NCBI GenBank assembly: GCA_049840835.1
Contig: JASGJG010000030.1
Coordinates: forward strand, 124,001-188,000
Length of the DNA stretch: 64,000 nt
Direction of reading: 5' to 3'
From: JANLTX01 sp049840835
Lineage (GTDB): Bacteria > Armatimonadota > Armatimonadia > Armatimonadales > Armatimonadaceae
Of this stretch, positions 32,639-41,259 are shown piece by piece. The position numbers and the translations under genes were made by a program. Position 1 is the stretch's first letter; each line of letters begins with the position of its first letter. Below the pieces are notes generated by a model. That model searched no databases and had not been told where the DNA came from. It saw only the letters and a list, made by a program, of their open reading frames with translations.

Positions 32639-34099
32639 ATGAAGAGTACTATGATGCTAACTTTTGTTCTGAGCGCGACGATTTGCATGACTGCTTCTGC
32701 TAAAGCTCAGGAATTGAAACCAGAAGATCTATATGCTAAGCTGCTACCCTCAGTAATGACTCTGAAGGTCGACTTTGAAGGTGGAAAAAATGGCATTGGT
32801 ACGGGATTTATGTGTGTTAAAGATGGTATTGCAGTTACCGCATGGCATGTTGTTAGAGGAGCGAAACAGGTTACGGCAAAGTTTTCCTCTGGTGAGGAAT
32901 TTGATGTATCTGGATTGATTGATAAAGATGAGAAGCGTGATATTGCGCTAATCAAAATTAAGGTCTTTGGGAGAAAGCTGTTGCCAAGCATTGTGGATGA
33001 GCCTAAAGTTGGCTCAAAGGCGTTTGTTATTGGCGCACCCAAAGGTCTCGAGTTTTCCTTTTCGGATGGTTTGATCAGTCAGATTCAGAATATTGATGGT
33101 GTGAAGCAATTTCAGTTTACCTCTTCAGCCTCCCCAGGTAATAGCGGAGGGCCTCTTGTAAATGCCAATGGGGAAGTAATGGGAGTGGTTTCATGGCAGG
33201 TGGTTGATGGGCAAAATCTGAATTTTGCAGTTCCGATATCTTATGTATTGGGGTTAGATAGTTCCTTACCTACACAACCCTGGAGCACTGTCAAATCTAC
33301 GACACCACAAAAGTCATCGAAAGCAATAGGCGATGCGGATAATAAAGAAGGTATAGAAGTTTCTGATGATGTGTTGGATAAGTATTTTGCCAAAGGGCTT
33401 ATGTTGGAAAGTGATGGTCACTTATGGGCTGAGTGGGTTGATTTTTATATTTTTCAGGAGATTAGCGGGTATCAGTCTGGATTCCCCTCGGGAGCGATTG
33501 CAATCCGAAATGACACTGCGTATCTTGCTAAAGAGCTACTAAATATGCAATCAAAAGATAGGTCAAGAGATACATTTCGAATGCGTCTTGCTGAAGGTCT
33601 TTTACGAAATTTTAAAAAATTAGATTTATATGCACGTGCAATTCGTAATGCGCAAGATAATAATGGATATAATGCATCTGTAAGAAGTATGATAAATGAA
33701 GCTGAGGCTGTACATAAAGAAAAGAGATTAATAGAAATTTCTTCAGAAGAGATAAGAGAAATATTTAAGTCTAAAGTACTTTCAGATGCTATGCCGATTG
33801 ATATGAAGGTGCGATTTGGCTTAGTGAAAGATGATGTTGGCTTTGATTTGGGAGCCGGTTTTTTGTCTACATTTCCTACTCAGTTGATGTACATCTATCG
33901 AGATTCTATAGCGTTTAAAATGGCCTTTAAGGATGGTGATGTAATATTGAGTGTTGACGGTGTTAAAGTAGAATCTCTTCAAGATTTCAAAAGATTGATA
34001 AAAGAGAATGTAGGTAAGAAAGTTAAAATAAAGATTATTCGGCGCGGTGAGAATCAGGAGATAGAGCGAAAGATATCTAATGTATGGGATAAAAAATAA
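32639..34099 (+). CDS. HtrA-like trypsin-PDZ serine protease
   Basis: A 486-residue exported protease with a signal segment (MLTFVLSATICMTASAKA). The S1C triad is visible: His in AVTAWHVV, Asp in KRDIALIK and Ser in SASPGNSGGPLV. Residues about 220-390 are an unassigned linker with helical stretches, and the last 80 residues form a PDZ-like domain (AFKMAFKDGDVILSVDGVKV). The gene, especially after 33.3 kb, is visibly more AT-rich than the preceding operon, hinting at different origin. Its start is 11 bases after the MetE-like stop. Its TAA overlaps the ATG of the cupin gene by one base. Confidence 0.85.
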   Translation: MKSTMMLTFVLSATICMTASAKAQELKPEDLYAKLLPSVMTLKVDFEGGKNGIGTGFMCVKDGIAVTAWHVVRGAKQVTAKFSSGEEFDVSGLIDKDEKRDIALIKIKVFGRKLLPSIVDEPKVGSKAFVIGAPKGLEFSFSDGLISQIQNIDGVKQFQFTSSASPGNSGGPLVNANGEVMGVVSWQVVDGQNLNFAVPISYVLGLDSSLPTQPWSTVKSTTPQKSSKAIGDADNKEGIEVSDDVLDKYFAKGLMLESDGHLWAEWVDFYIFQEISGYQSGFPSGAIAIRNDTAYLAKELLNMQSKDRSRDTFRMRLAEGLLRNFKKLDLYARAIRNAQDNNGYNASVRSMINEAEAVHKEKRLIEISSEEIREIFKSKVLSDAMPIDMKVRFGLVKDDVGFDLGAGFLSTFPTQLMYIYRDSIAFKMAFKDGDVILSVDGVKVESLQDFKRLIKENVGKKVKIKIIRRGENQEIERKISNVWDKK

Positions 34100-34413
34100 T
34101 GACTCCTGCCGAGGCTCTGGTGCGTCTTTCCTATTCGCCGTTCGTAGAGGTCTTTCAGCACGGTACACTTTCGGTAGAGGTATATAAGCCCGAGAAAATA
34201 GACCGTCAGCAGCCTCACACTCGGGATGAGATCTATGTGGTGATTTCCGGCACAGGCTGGTTTGTGAATGGGGAGACCAGGCAATCCTTTGCCCCAGGGG
34301 AGTTTCTCTTTGTTCCAGCAGGTGTTGTGCATCGCTTTGAAGACTTCACGGATGATTTCGCCACCTGGGTGTTTTTCTATGGGCCAGAAGGTGGAGAAGC
34401 GGCCAAGAAATAA
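34099..34413 (+). CDS. Small cupin protein
   Basis: A 104-residue single-domain cupin. The metal-binding pattern is QPHTRDEIYVVISGTGWFV with ligand His and Glu, and PAGVVHRFEDF supplies the last His. Such proteins bind metal and act as enzymes or ligand sensors on small molecules. The ATG overlaps the protease stop (TAATG), giving translational coupling. The substrate is unknown. Confidence 0.8.
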   Translation: MTPAEALVRLSYSPFVEVFQHGTLSVEVYKPEKIDRQQPHTRDEIYVVISGTGWFVNGETRQSFAPGEFLFVPAGVVHRFEDFTDDFATWVFFYGPEGGEAAKK

Positions 34414-34458
34414 GCAATAGCCGTTGACTCTGGATGCCCTTTCAGCGATAATCTTTAT

Positions 34459-35361
34459 GTGAATAGCTGGGTATTTGAAGTCATCCTTATTGCGCCTCTA
34501 TCTATTGCAGGTGGGCGACTACTTACCCTGTTTTTCAAGAAACTCGCTCCACGCTCCTGGTGCCAGCATTCCCTGCCACGCCCTTCGAGCTCAGCTTCTT
34601 TTTATCTCGGGTTAGAGTTTCTTCTATTTGCTGTTCTGTTCGCTGTTGGTACTGGAGTTATAGGAGGGCTGATTGGCACCGAGGTAGCCTGGCATCAGAT
34701 TTTTGCAATCTTGCTGTCGCTCGCCGGAGTTGTGTGGGGAACCTACTCTCTGCTGAAACTGCATTTGTGGTGGTTGCTGGAACCTGGGTGTCCTCTTAGA
34801 GAGAAGCTGGACTTACTTTCGGAACGGGCAGGCTTTGCTCCCAAGCGAGTGAGATTGCGGGAGAGCAATCGGATTCTGCCGCGCATTTTCCCCGATGGCT
34901 CTATAGAGCTAACAACGAATTTCTTCACCCATTTGCCTGATGAGGAGCAGGCCTTTCTACAGGCAGCAACTTTGCATCAATATCGGCAAAGAAGTCGCTG
35001 GAAGCAGCTGGGTGTGGTTGCTCTGGCAATAGCCTGTATTGACCTTCTGGTCTATCTGGCTCCAATGATGGAGTCAAATACAATGCTGATGGGGATTTTA
35101 ACTATACTGGGTGTGTCTGCTGTTATGAATCGAGTTCAATCCAGGCCACACTTTAGTAAGAAAGATCTACAGTTTGCTCTGGAACTAACGGGAGACTATG
35201 CTGTAGCGTATCGAGCGATACACAAAGAAGATCCGAATATGGCAGAGCAACGTCTGAGTGAGTTATCCCTCTGGTGGCAAACCAGGCAGTCAGCACAAGC
35301 AATCACTACGCACACTGCCACAGTACCGATGCAACAGCAGACACTGGGGCATAAACCATAA
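34459..35361 (+). CDS. Membrane protein resembling inactive M48 peptidase
   Basis: A 300-residue protein with hydrophobic segments at the N-terminus, around residues 55-100 (LLFAVLFAVGTGVIGGLI, LLSLAGVVWGTYSLL) and around 190-230. The part between (LREKLDLLSERAGFAPKRVR and FPDGSIELTTNFFTHLPDEE) follows the layout of M48 proteases. At the HEXXH position it reads AATLHQYRQRS, so the catalytic zinc motif is missing. It probably has a non-catalytic role. It is followed by a paralogue with one-base stop/start overlap. The M48 resemblance is my reading and should be tested by profile or structure search. Confidence 0.6.
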   Translation: MNSWVFEVILIAPLSIAGGRLLTLFFKKLAPRSWCQHSLPRPSSSASFYLGLEFLLFAVLFAVGTGVIGGLIGTEVAWHQIFAILLSLAGVVWGTYSLLKLHLWWLLEPGCPLREKLDLLSERAGFAPKRVRLRESNRILPRIFPDGSIELTTNFFTHLPDEEQAFLQAATLHQYRQRSRWKQLGVVALAIACIDLLVYLAPMMESNTMLMGILTILGVSAVMNRVQSRPHFSKKDLQFALELTGDYAVAYRAIHKEDPNMAEQRLSELSLWWQTRQSAQAITTHTATVPMQQQTLGHKP

Positions 35362-36290
35362 TGGATAATCGATACGAGATGTTGCCTTTTAAATATCTGA
35401 TTCTCTATTGTCCTAAGGTCGCTTACTGGTTTCTTGAACTATTCCTGGGCATATTGGTGATGCCATGGATTGGTCGATTGCTTACTATGGGCCTGGCAGT
35501 TGTAGCTCCCCGGCAATGGAACGAGTCTACTGTGCCTCCGCACTCAAAAATAGGTGGCATTACTCTTGGTCTTATTTTGTATGGAGTTAGCTTTTTTGTG
35601 TCTGCTTTTGTCGCTGCCTTCTATTTTTCGCGGCTTCCATCTGTCCTGAGTTTTTCTCTGTGGTTTTTCCATTTTAATATTTTGGGCAAGGTATTGTGGT
35701 CAATAGCTCGCATGCGATCTTGGTGGATTCTTGAACCTGGATGTCCCCTTAGAGCCTCGATAGATTCCCTGGCTGGGGATGCTGGTATAGAACTTGGCAG
35801 AGTAAGACTGAGGGATAGCAGTATAGTAAAACCCAGAGTATTTCTGGATGGTGCTATAGAGCTAACCAACTGTTTCTTTAAGGAACTGAACGAAAAAGAA
35901 CAGAAGTGTCTGATAGCTGCTTGTTTGTACGAAAGACAGGATAATGCTGCTTTCAAGCGAGGTGCGAAATGCATCAGCCTATTTGCAGGATATTTTATCT
36001 TTGTTATGTCTGTTATTAAGATTTATGGACACCTCTTTCCACAATCAGAGCTGGCACCTGCACCGCTTGTCTCTATATTTTTTTATTGTATTTCTCAGTG
36101 TTATAGTTGGAAGCCTTATTCTATAGGGGCTCTGAAGTATTCATTAGTGATGACAAAGGATATGGATTCACTTGATAGTGCCATGGCAAAATTAGATGGA
36201 TTGAACCGTTGGCGGTATATGCCTGAAATTATCAAGTGGTGGAAGACTGGCACTGAAGGCGGGAACCCTGGCGGCGCTCCAACCCTCTAA
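35361..36290 (+). CDS. Paralogous membrane protein resembling inactive M48 peptidase
   Basis: A 309-residue paralogue of the upstream gene. They share the patterns WILEPGCPLRASIDSL, RVRLRDSSIVKPRVFLDGAI and ELTNCFFKELNEKEQKCL. The region where HEXXH would lie reads IAACLYERQDNAAF, again without zinc ligands. There are at least four hydrophobic segments (for example FFVSAFVAAFYF and LFAGYFIFVMSVI). Its ATG overlaps the TAA of the first copy. The AT content is higher than in flanking genes. Function unknown. Confidence 0.6.
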   Translation: MDNRYEMLPFKYLILYCPKVAYWFLELFLGILVMPWIGRLLTMGLAVVAPRQWNESTVPPHSKIGGITLGLILYGVSFFVSAFVAAFYFSRLPSVLSFSLWFFHFNILGKVLWSIARMRSWWILEPGCPLRASIDSLAGDAGIELGRVRLRDSSIVKPRVFLDGAIELTNCFFKELNEKEQKCLIAACLYERQDNAAFKRGAKCISLFAGYFIFVMSVIKIYGHLFPQSELAPAPLVSIFFYCISQCYSWKPYSIGALKYSLVMTKDMDSLDSAMAKLDGLNRWRYMPEIIKWWKTGTEGGNPGGAPTL

Positions 36291-36320
36291 CACACAGAGA
36301 CAAACTCTGAATCGAACGCC

Positions 36321-38741
36321 ATGAAGATCGCACTTGCACTGTCGCTTTGCCTGCTCGCCTCTGTTGCCCATGCCGATTTGTATATCGCGCCTGATGGGAA
36401 GGGGAATGATGCCGACTCGGGAAGCCGCCTGAAGCCGGTGGCGACCCTGAAGAAAGCCCTGGAATTAGCCGCCGAGAGTGGAGAGACGAAGCTGGTTTTG
36501 TTGCCAGGCGTGCATTTCGCACCAGAAGGGGTGGTGCTGGACCAGAAGCTCTCCGGGAGAACCATTACAGGCTCTGAGCCGGGGAAGGTGACTCTGGTGG
36601 GCGGCGTTCCCATAGATGGCTGGAGCAAGAGTGGCTCGGATTGGGTGGCACAGTTGCCTGCGGGTACAGAGAAGGCTGCGGTGGCACTGTTTGAAGACGG
36701 GCAACGGCTGACTCTTGCCCGGTTTCCGAACACGGGCTATCTGAAGACCGCCAGCCCGGTGCCGGGTAAGCCACGAACCGCGTTTGTAACGAGGCCAGGA
36801 GACTTGCCCGAGTTTTCGCCCGAAGATGTGCGGGCTCTGTACTGGCCGCAGCACGACTGGTTCACCGCTGATAAGCCGCTGACTGGCTACAACAAGGCCA
36901 CGCGGACAGTTACCCTGCAGGGTGATGAGGGCTATGATATCAGCGCGGGGAATCGTTACTACCTCTACAATGCCGATGCGTTTTTAGATCAACCTGGCGA
37001 GGCTACGCTGCACAAAGGGGTGGCGCGGGTACGCCCACACTCGGGGATGTTAGGAAATATCTGGGCAGCCACGGCACCGGCGCTGATTCATATCGATGGC
37101 GCAAAGAACGTTCACATAGAAGGTCTGATACTCTCAGGGAGCGCGGGAAGTGTGGTGCAGATAGATGGTGGCGCCTCAGAGACTGTGCTGCGAGAATGCC
37201 GGATTGAGAACGGTCAGGCGGATGGCGTGCATATCGGACCGGAAGCATCGAAGAACACTCTCTATGGCTGCAAGATTCAGGAAAACGGCGCCATGGGGGT
37301 CTCGCTGGTGGGGAAGGGACCGCAGAAGGAAGAGACCTGCTTCGGGAATGTAGTAGAGAGCTGCAAGATTCTGCACTGTGGACGGCTGCAGGGGCATGGC
37401 TATGGCATAGAGATAAACCATGCGGGTAAGAACCGAATCGAGCACAATGAAATCGCCTACATGCCGCGCTACGGAGTGAGTATTAAAGGCATTCGGTTTC
37501 ACGCTATTGACTTAAAGACCGTGCCAGGACTGACCTGGGAGAATCGCTATAGCTACTTTCCCGCCCGCGAGAACCGGATCGCCTACAACAATATCCACCA
37601 TGTGAATGAGGACTCCCAGGATACAGGAGCAATTGAAGCGTGGGGACCGGGGCGAGATAATGTTATCGAGCGCAACTGGATCCATGACTCCGGTAATAAA
37701 GACCATGATCTGGAGAGCGGTATCTATTTAGACGACGGAGCGGACTACTTTACGGTAGTGGGTAATGTGGTTCATGACATTGTGGGCGCTGATGGAAGCC
37801 AGCCGGTATTTGCTAAAGGCATCGGAAATCGCTTCGAGGGAAATCTTTTTGTAGTCCACCCCAGTAACGAAAGCGCGATTCGTACGTTTGCTATGGCAGA
37901 GGAGCCTGCGGAAGACCATGTCTACCGAAAAAACGTAGTCGCGTTCGATCCAGCAGGGCAGGGGCAGAAGGCGGCTGGGGCGTGGGGAAGAGGTATCGGA
38001 AATCTCCAGGCGGTGGGCAAGACATTGACCTGGAATGTGGATGTACCTGTCGATGGAGAGTATCGGGTGTATCTCTACTACGCGGCGGACAATAAACCGT
38101 TTGGCAATGACAAGATGGATGGCCGAACAACGCTCTCCGTGGATGGTGGAGCGGCAGTACCACTCACGAACCTGCCGGATACGGGCGGGTGGGATAAGTA
38201 CGCTTTCTCCCCGAAGCCGAGCGCGATACTGTCTCTCAAAAAAGGACAGCGGACAATCGTTTGGAAAAACGAGAAGGGTGGGGGGCTGAATTGGGACGCT
38301 TTTGTGCTGACCACCTTCATCAACTTCCAGCCGACAGTGAGCGATATGCCGAATGCGATAACTGTGCAGGCGGAAACGGCGCGAGAAGAAACCAGTTCCG
38401 GTCAGCTGCGTTATATATATAAGTTCGAGAATTGGACCGATAAGCGTTTCAAGGATTCGAATGGAAATCTCTTCTTCAGTCCGGATGGAGAGATTGGGGT
38501 GCGGGGTGGGCCAGGAGAAGGACCTTTCTCCGTCTGGCAGAAGGCGCTGGGCGGAAAGTATGATGGCAGCAGTCGGATTGCCGACCCGCTGTTTGTGAAT
38601 CAGGCCGGGCGGGATTTTCGGCTGAAAACAGGCTCACCTGCGCTGGGACTGGGGTTCAATCCTCTGGATGTGCGGACCACTGGTGTGAAGCCAGATTGGG
38701 AGCCGTGGTTGGATAAAGCTGCGGAGAAAACCTCGCATTGA
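36321..38741 (+). CDS. Secreted right-handed parallel beta-helix protein
   Basis: An 806-residue protein with a signal peptide (KIALALSLCLLASVAHA) and the start DLYIAPDGKGNDADSGSRLK, then VATLKKALELA, as in the beta-helix protein at 21.7 kb. Many beta-helix coils are visible (ETVLRECRIENGQADGVHIG, NTLYGCKIQENGAMGVSL, NRIEHNEIAYMPRYGVSI). Residues about 550-670 form a CBM-like insertion (VPVDGEYRVYLYYAADNKPF, GLNWDAFVLT). The C-terminus (FRLKTGSPALGLGFNPLD) is typical of this group. It probably binds or cleaves surface or plant polysaccharide; the active site is not identified. Confidence 0.82.
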   Translation: MKIALALSLCLLASVAHADLYIAPDGKGNDADSGSRLKPVATLKKALELAAESGETKLVLLPGVHFAPEGVVLDQKLSGRTITGSEPGKVTLVGGVPIDGWSKSGSDWVAQLPAGTEKAAVALFEDGQRLTLARFPNTGYLKTASPVPGKPRTAFVTRPGDLPEFSPEDVRALYWPQHDWFTADKPLTGYNKATRTVTLQGDEGYDISAGNRYYLYNADAFLDQPGEATLHKGVARVRPHSGMLGNIWAATAPALIHIDGAKNVHIEGLILSGSAGSVVQIDGGASETVLRECRIENGQADGVHIGPEASKNTLYGCKIQENGAMGVSLVGKGPQKEETCFGNVVESCKILHCGRLQGHGYGIEINHAGKNRIEHNEIAYMPRYGVSIKGIRFHAIDLKTVPGLTWENRYSYFPARENRIAYNNIHHVNEDSQDTGAIEAWGPGRDNVIERNWIHDSGNKDHDLESGIYLDDGADYFTVVGNVVHDIVGADGSQPVFAKGIGNRFEGNLFVVHPSNESAIRTFAMAEEPAEDHVYRKNVVAFDPAGQGQKAAGAWGRGIGNLQAVGKTLTWNVDVPVDGEYRVYLYYAADNKPFGNDKMDGRTTLSVDGGAAVPLTNLPDTGGWDKYAFSPKPSAILSLKKGQRTIVWKNEKGGGLNWDAFVLTTFINFQPTVSDMPNAITVQAETAREETSSGQLRYIYKFENWTDKRFKDSNGNLFFSPDGEIGVRGGPGEGPFSVWQKALGGKYDGSSRIADPLFVNQAGRDFRLKTGSPALGLGFNPLDVRTTGVKPDWEPWLDKAAEKTSH

Positions 38742-38786
38742 CAAGGTATTGATGAGCGGATTAAACTGGACGGAGAAATCGCAAAT

Positions 38787-39332
38787 ATGACGAGTTACAG
38801 CTATTCCAGCGGTTGGTGTGAGCGATGTGGTCGCCGCCGTGGTGGCGACGGGCGCTGCACCAATTGTGATCCCTGGTGGACTTCGGCGCTGGTACAGGTC
38901 GGCGCGCCGCTTATGGCGGCATGCGCGGCGCTCCTCGTCTTTCTCATTGCTACCTTTGGCACTCGCCCTACACCGTTGCCCGAGCGTGCCTCGGCGCGGG
39001 GGGGCGGTAGTAGTGGTAAAAGCCTGCTCGGAGCCCCGATGGTACCCGGTTTTCCCTCATCTGCATTAAATACCGGTTTTCCGTCGGCACCCGCTCCTTC
39101 GTATGTGGCTAGCACGCCCGCGTTTTCGTCCACTTCTATGTCTGGAGGGACCGGTTGGCAGTCTTCTCCCATCGTCCCAGCAGTAAATCCTGATGCGGCG
39201 CGCTGGGCTGAGCTGGAAGAACTCCGCAGCATGGTATGGGCCGCAGATGCCATGGAGCGAAATTTACCCAGTGCCCAAGGTCCGTCCGGCACTGTTGTTG
39301 CAGCCAGTAACTTGGAGGCTATCTCAAACTAG
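38787..39332 (+). CDS. Zinc-ribbon membrane protein
   Basis: A 181-residue protein. An N-terminal zinc ribbon (WCERCGRRRGGDGRCTNCD, two CxxC knuckles) is followed by one transmembrane helix (LMAACAALLVFLIATFG). A low-complexity Ser/Pro/Gly tail without clear domains follows. The topology suggests a cytoplasmic ribbon and an exported tail. Function unknown. It is 45 bases after the beta-helix gene. Confidence 0.65.
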   Translation: MTSYSYSSGWCERCGRRRGGDGRCTNCDPWWTSALVQVGAPLMAACAALLVFLIATFGTRPTPLPERASARGGGSSGKSLLGAPMVPGFPSSALNTGFPSAPAPSYVASTPAFSSTSMSGGTGWQSSPIVPAVNPDAARWAELEELRSMVWAADAMERNLPSAQGPSGTVVAASNLEAISN

Positions 39333-39354
39333 AAGAGACGGTTAAAACCTGACT

Positions 39355-39663
39355 ATGTATTCCTACGATAACGAAAGGGTTTTCACTGATGACATCTTAA
39401 TCGGGCATCGCGCCTTTTGTCTGAAGGTTCCAGACTCCCCAACCGAAGAACTGGTAATTCATCGGGAAGGTAACGAAGACTATGTCTTCCTTTTTGAGAC
39501 CCTGGATGATGCCTATGACTGTGCGGCTCAGGCTGCTCAGGTGCTCCCATTCTGGCCACAGGTGGGCACTGTCACATTGAATACTCTAAATTTCGCAGTT
39601 GCTCGATTCAAGCCCGCCGACGGTGAGCATATCGACATACCACTACCAAGTAGCCATGATTAG
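39355..39663 (+). CDS. Hypothetical protein, 102 aa
   Basis: A small acidic protein with no signal or membrane segment. It has alternating strand and helix patterns (EDYVFLFETLDDAYDCAAQA) and no recognisable family. It lies 22 bases after the zinc-ribbon gene and before a strong terminator, so it is probably the last gene of that unit. Confidence 0.55.
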   Translation: MYSYDNERVFTDDILIGHRAFCLKVPDSPTEELVIHREGNEDYVFLFETLDDAYDCAAQAAQVLPFWPQVGTVTLNTLNFAVARFKPADGEHIDIPLPSSHD

Positions 39664-39664
39664 A

Positions 39665-39702
39665 AAACAACCCCTCGCCGGTGCGCTGGCGAGGGGTTGT
39701 TT
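39665..39702. terminator. Bidirectional terminator
   Basis: A perfect 15-bp stem (39665-39679 with 39688-39702) with an eight-base loop, plus A and T tracts, lies between the convergent hypothetical and porin genes. Confidence 0.85.
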
Positions 39703-39705
39703 CTT

Positions 39706-41001
39706 TTAGTACTCCACCTGAAGCTCAGTAATGAGCAGACCTACTCGCTTGTGAAGTGGACTGTTAGCCGCGGCAGAGGGATCGAAGCTAGAGAGTCCCT
39801 GGGTGTACCACAGCCGCCAGCGCGTATTCTGAGCTAGCTGATAGAGCAAGCCAAACTGCATCGTGTTGCGCTGATAGTCATGTGCAGTAACTCCCGCCAC
39901 CGTCTGATTTGTCGGGCGGAACTCATCATAGACCACGGCGAAATCGGTTCTAGTGCTCAGCGGATAGCGCCCGGTAGCGTACCATGTCTGCACTTTATTA
40001 CCCGGTAGAAACTGAGCGCGATCCGGAGTCATTTCAAAGGTCCCCGAAAGATACTCCGCCCGCAGCTCCGCACGATTCTTCGCTACCCAGCGCGCGTCTA
40101 CTCCATTGAAGTTCCGGGCGGCGCTTACAAACGAGGCGGGCGTGCCATTCACCGGAGCGCCACTGCGGACCGGCATCGCGCCTCGGTAGACACTGGCTCC
40201 CAGAATCAGCATATTCCCAGCCTGTTTTTGGGTGGCCTCTGCTCGGTAGATGCTGGTCAGACCTGCACCTAAGTTACGCAGGCCGTTGCTGTCTCGTCCC
40301 TCGCCGTTGAACAGGCCGTAGGTCAGTGTCCCCGTGGTGTTCTTATGTAGGTTAGGTATATTCCAGGAATAGGCAGCACCGGCATCTCGGTCCTGGTTGT
40401 TCAGCAGCGGAATAATCGACCCCGGCGTTATCTCGCCACCTGTGGCGCTCTGGCTCGATTTGAAGATAACAGCGGCGTTGGTGCTATCGGAGAATCCCAC
40501 CGGGCGCTCCGGCGCTTCGCGCAGGCGAGATGTATGGGTAATAGTGTAGGTGAAGTGCGGCGGGAACTGCCCGATTCGCAGATTCGTGTTGCGTGGCATA
40601 CCGCTCTTCACATCTACCCAGGCATCGCGCAGATTCACTACGCCAACATTGCCGAAATCCAACTGAAAGACATAGTTGTCCTTTGGGTTGAGCGGACCAT
40701 CGACCCGCATACGTCCACGGCGGACTAAGAAACTGCTTTGCGGTCCCCCCACAAAAGGACCACCATTCGTTGGCCTCTGTCCGGTTCCGCCAGACCCTGC
40801 CGCCTTAATCAGGTCCTTGCCGACCTGTAAGGAGTCAAAGCGAAGCTGGAGATAGCCACTGACATGGTGTTTTGCCACATCGGTGTGCTCCTGTTTCAGA
40901 GAGGCTCTCAGTTCTTTGAGTTGCTTCTCTAAATCATCCAGGCGCTTTTGAGTATCTTGAGTGTTTGTGGTCTGAGCCAGTGCACTCAGGGGTACGGCCA
41001 A
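39706..41001 (-). CDS. OprO/OprP-like phosphate-selective porin
   Basis: An outer-membrane porin with an N-terminal coiled coil (TQKRLDDLEKQLKELRASLK) followed by a beta-barrel beginning VSGYLQLRFDSLQV. It includes SSFLVRRGRMRVDGPLNPK and DNYVFQLDFGNVGV and ends with the aromatic tail TELQVEY, a typical outer-membrane insertion signal. This pattern fits the phosphate-selective porin family. The coordinate 41001 is the first standard start (TTG), but it cuts the signal peptide. In-frame codons upstream encode KVARCTTRIILSALALAVPL, so initiation probably occurs at ATT 41079 (AAGGA six bases upstream) or ATT 41052. It is divergent from pstS, consistent with phosphate uptake. Confidence 0.8.
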   Translation of the reverse strand: MAVPLSALAQTTNTQDTQKRLDDLEKQLKELRASLKQEHTDVAKHHVSGYLQLRFDSLQVGKDLIKAAGSGGTGQRPTNGGPFVGGPQSSFLVRRGRMRVDGPLNPKDNYVFQLDFGNVGVVNLRDAWVDVKSGMPRNTNLRIGQFPPHFTYTITHTSRLREAPERPVGFSDSTNAAVIFKSSQSATGGEITPGSIIPLLNNQDRDAGAAYSWNIPNLHKNTTGTLTYGLFNGEGRDSNGLRNLGAGLTSIYRAEATQKQAGNMLILGASVYRGAMPVRSGAPVNGTPASFVSAARNFNGVDARWVAKNRAELRAEYLSGTFEMTPDRAQFLPGNKVQTWYATGRYPLSTRTDFAVVYDEFRPTNQTVAGVTAHDYQRNTMQFGLLYQLAQNTRWRLWYTQGLSSFDPSAAANSPLHKRVGLLITELQVEY

Positions 41002-41187
41002 CGCGAGAGCAGAGAGGATTATTCTGGTCGTACAGCGCGCGACTTTATCAATCTTTAGAGACGGGTTTATTAAGAGAATGCTAAATCCTTAGAAGAGTGC
41101 TAAGAATGCATTGGGTCTACAAGAGGTAGTATTAATTGTGAAATTCTATTTGAATGATCCACAATATTGATTTATGAAGTGATTGTG

Positions 41188-41223
41188 TTAAGTTAAATTA
41201 TTATTAAGTTAATGAATGATTAA
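41188..41223. promoter_or_regulatory. Possible Pho-box direct repeats upstream of pstS
   Basis: TTAAGTTAA occurs at 41188-41196 and 41204-41212, and TTAA cores recur at 41193, 41204, 41209 and 41220, giving 11-base spacings. Direct TTAA-type repeats at 11-base phasing resemble PhoP/PhoB binding sites. The site lies 37-72 bases upstream of the pstS start and faces the divergent porin gene. Confidence 0.4.
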
Positions 41224-41259
41224 CCTGTGTTGATTTATGCAGGGATAGCATCAGGAGAA

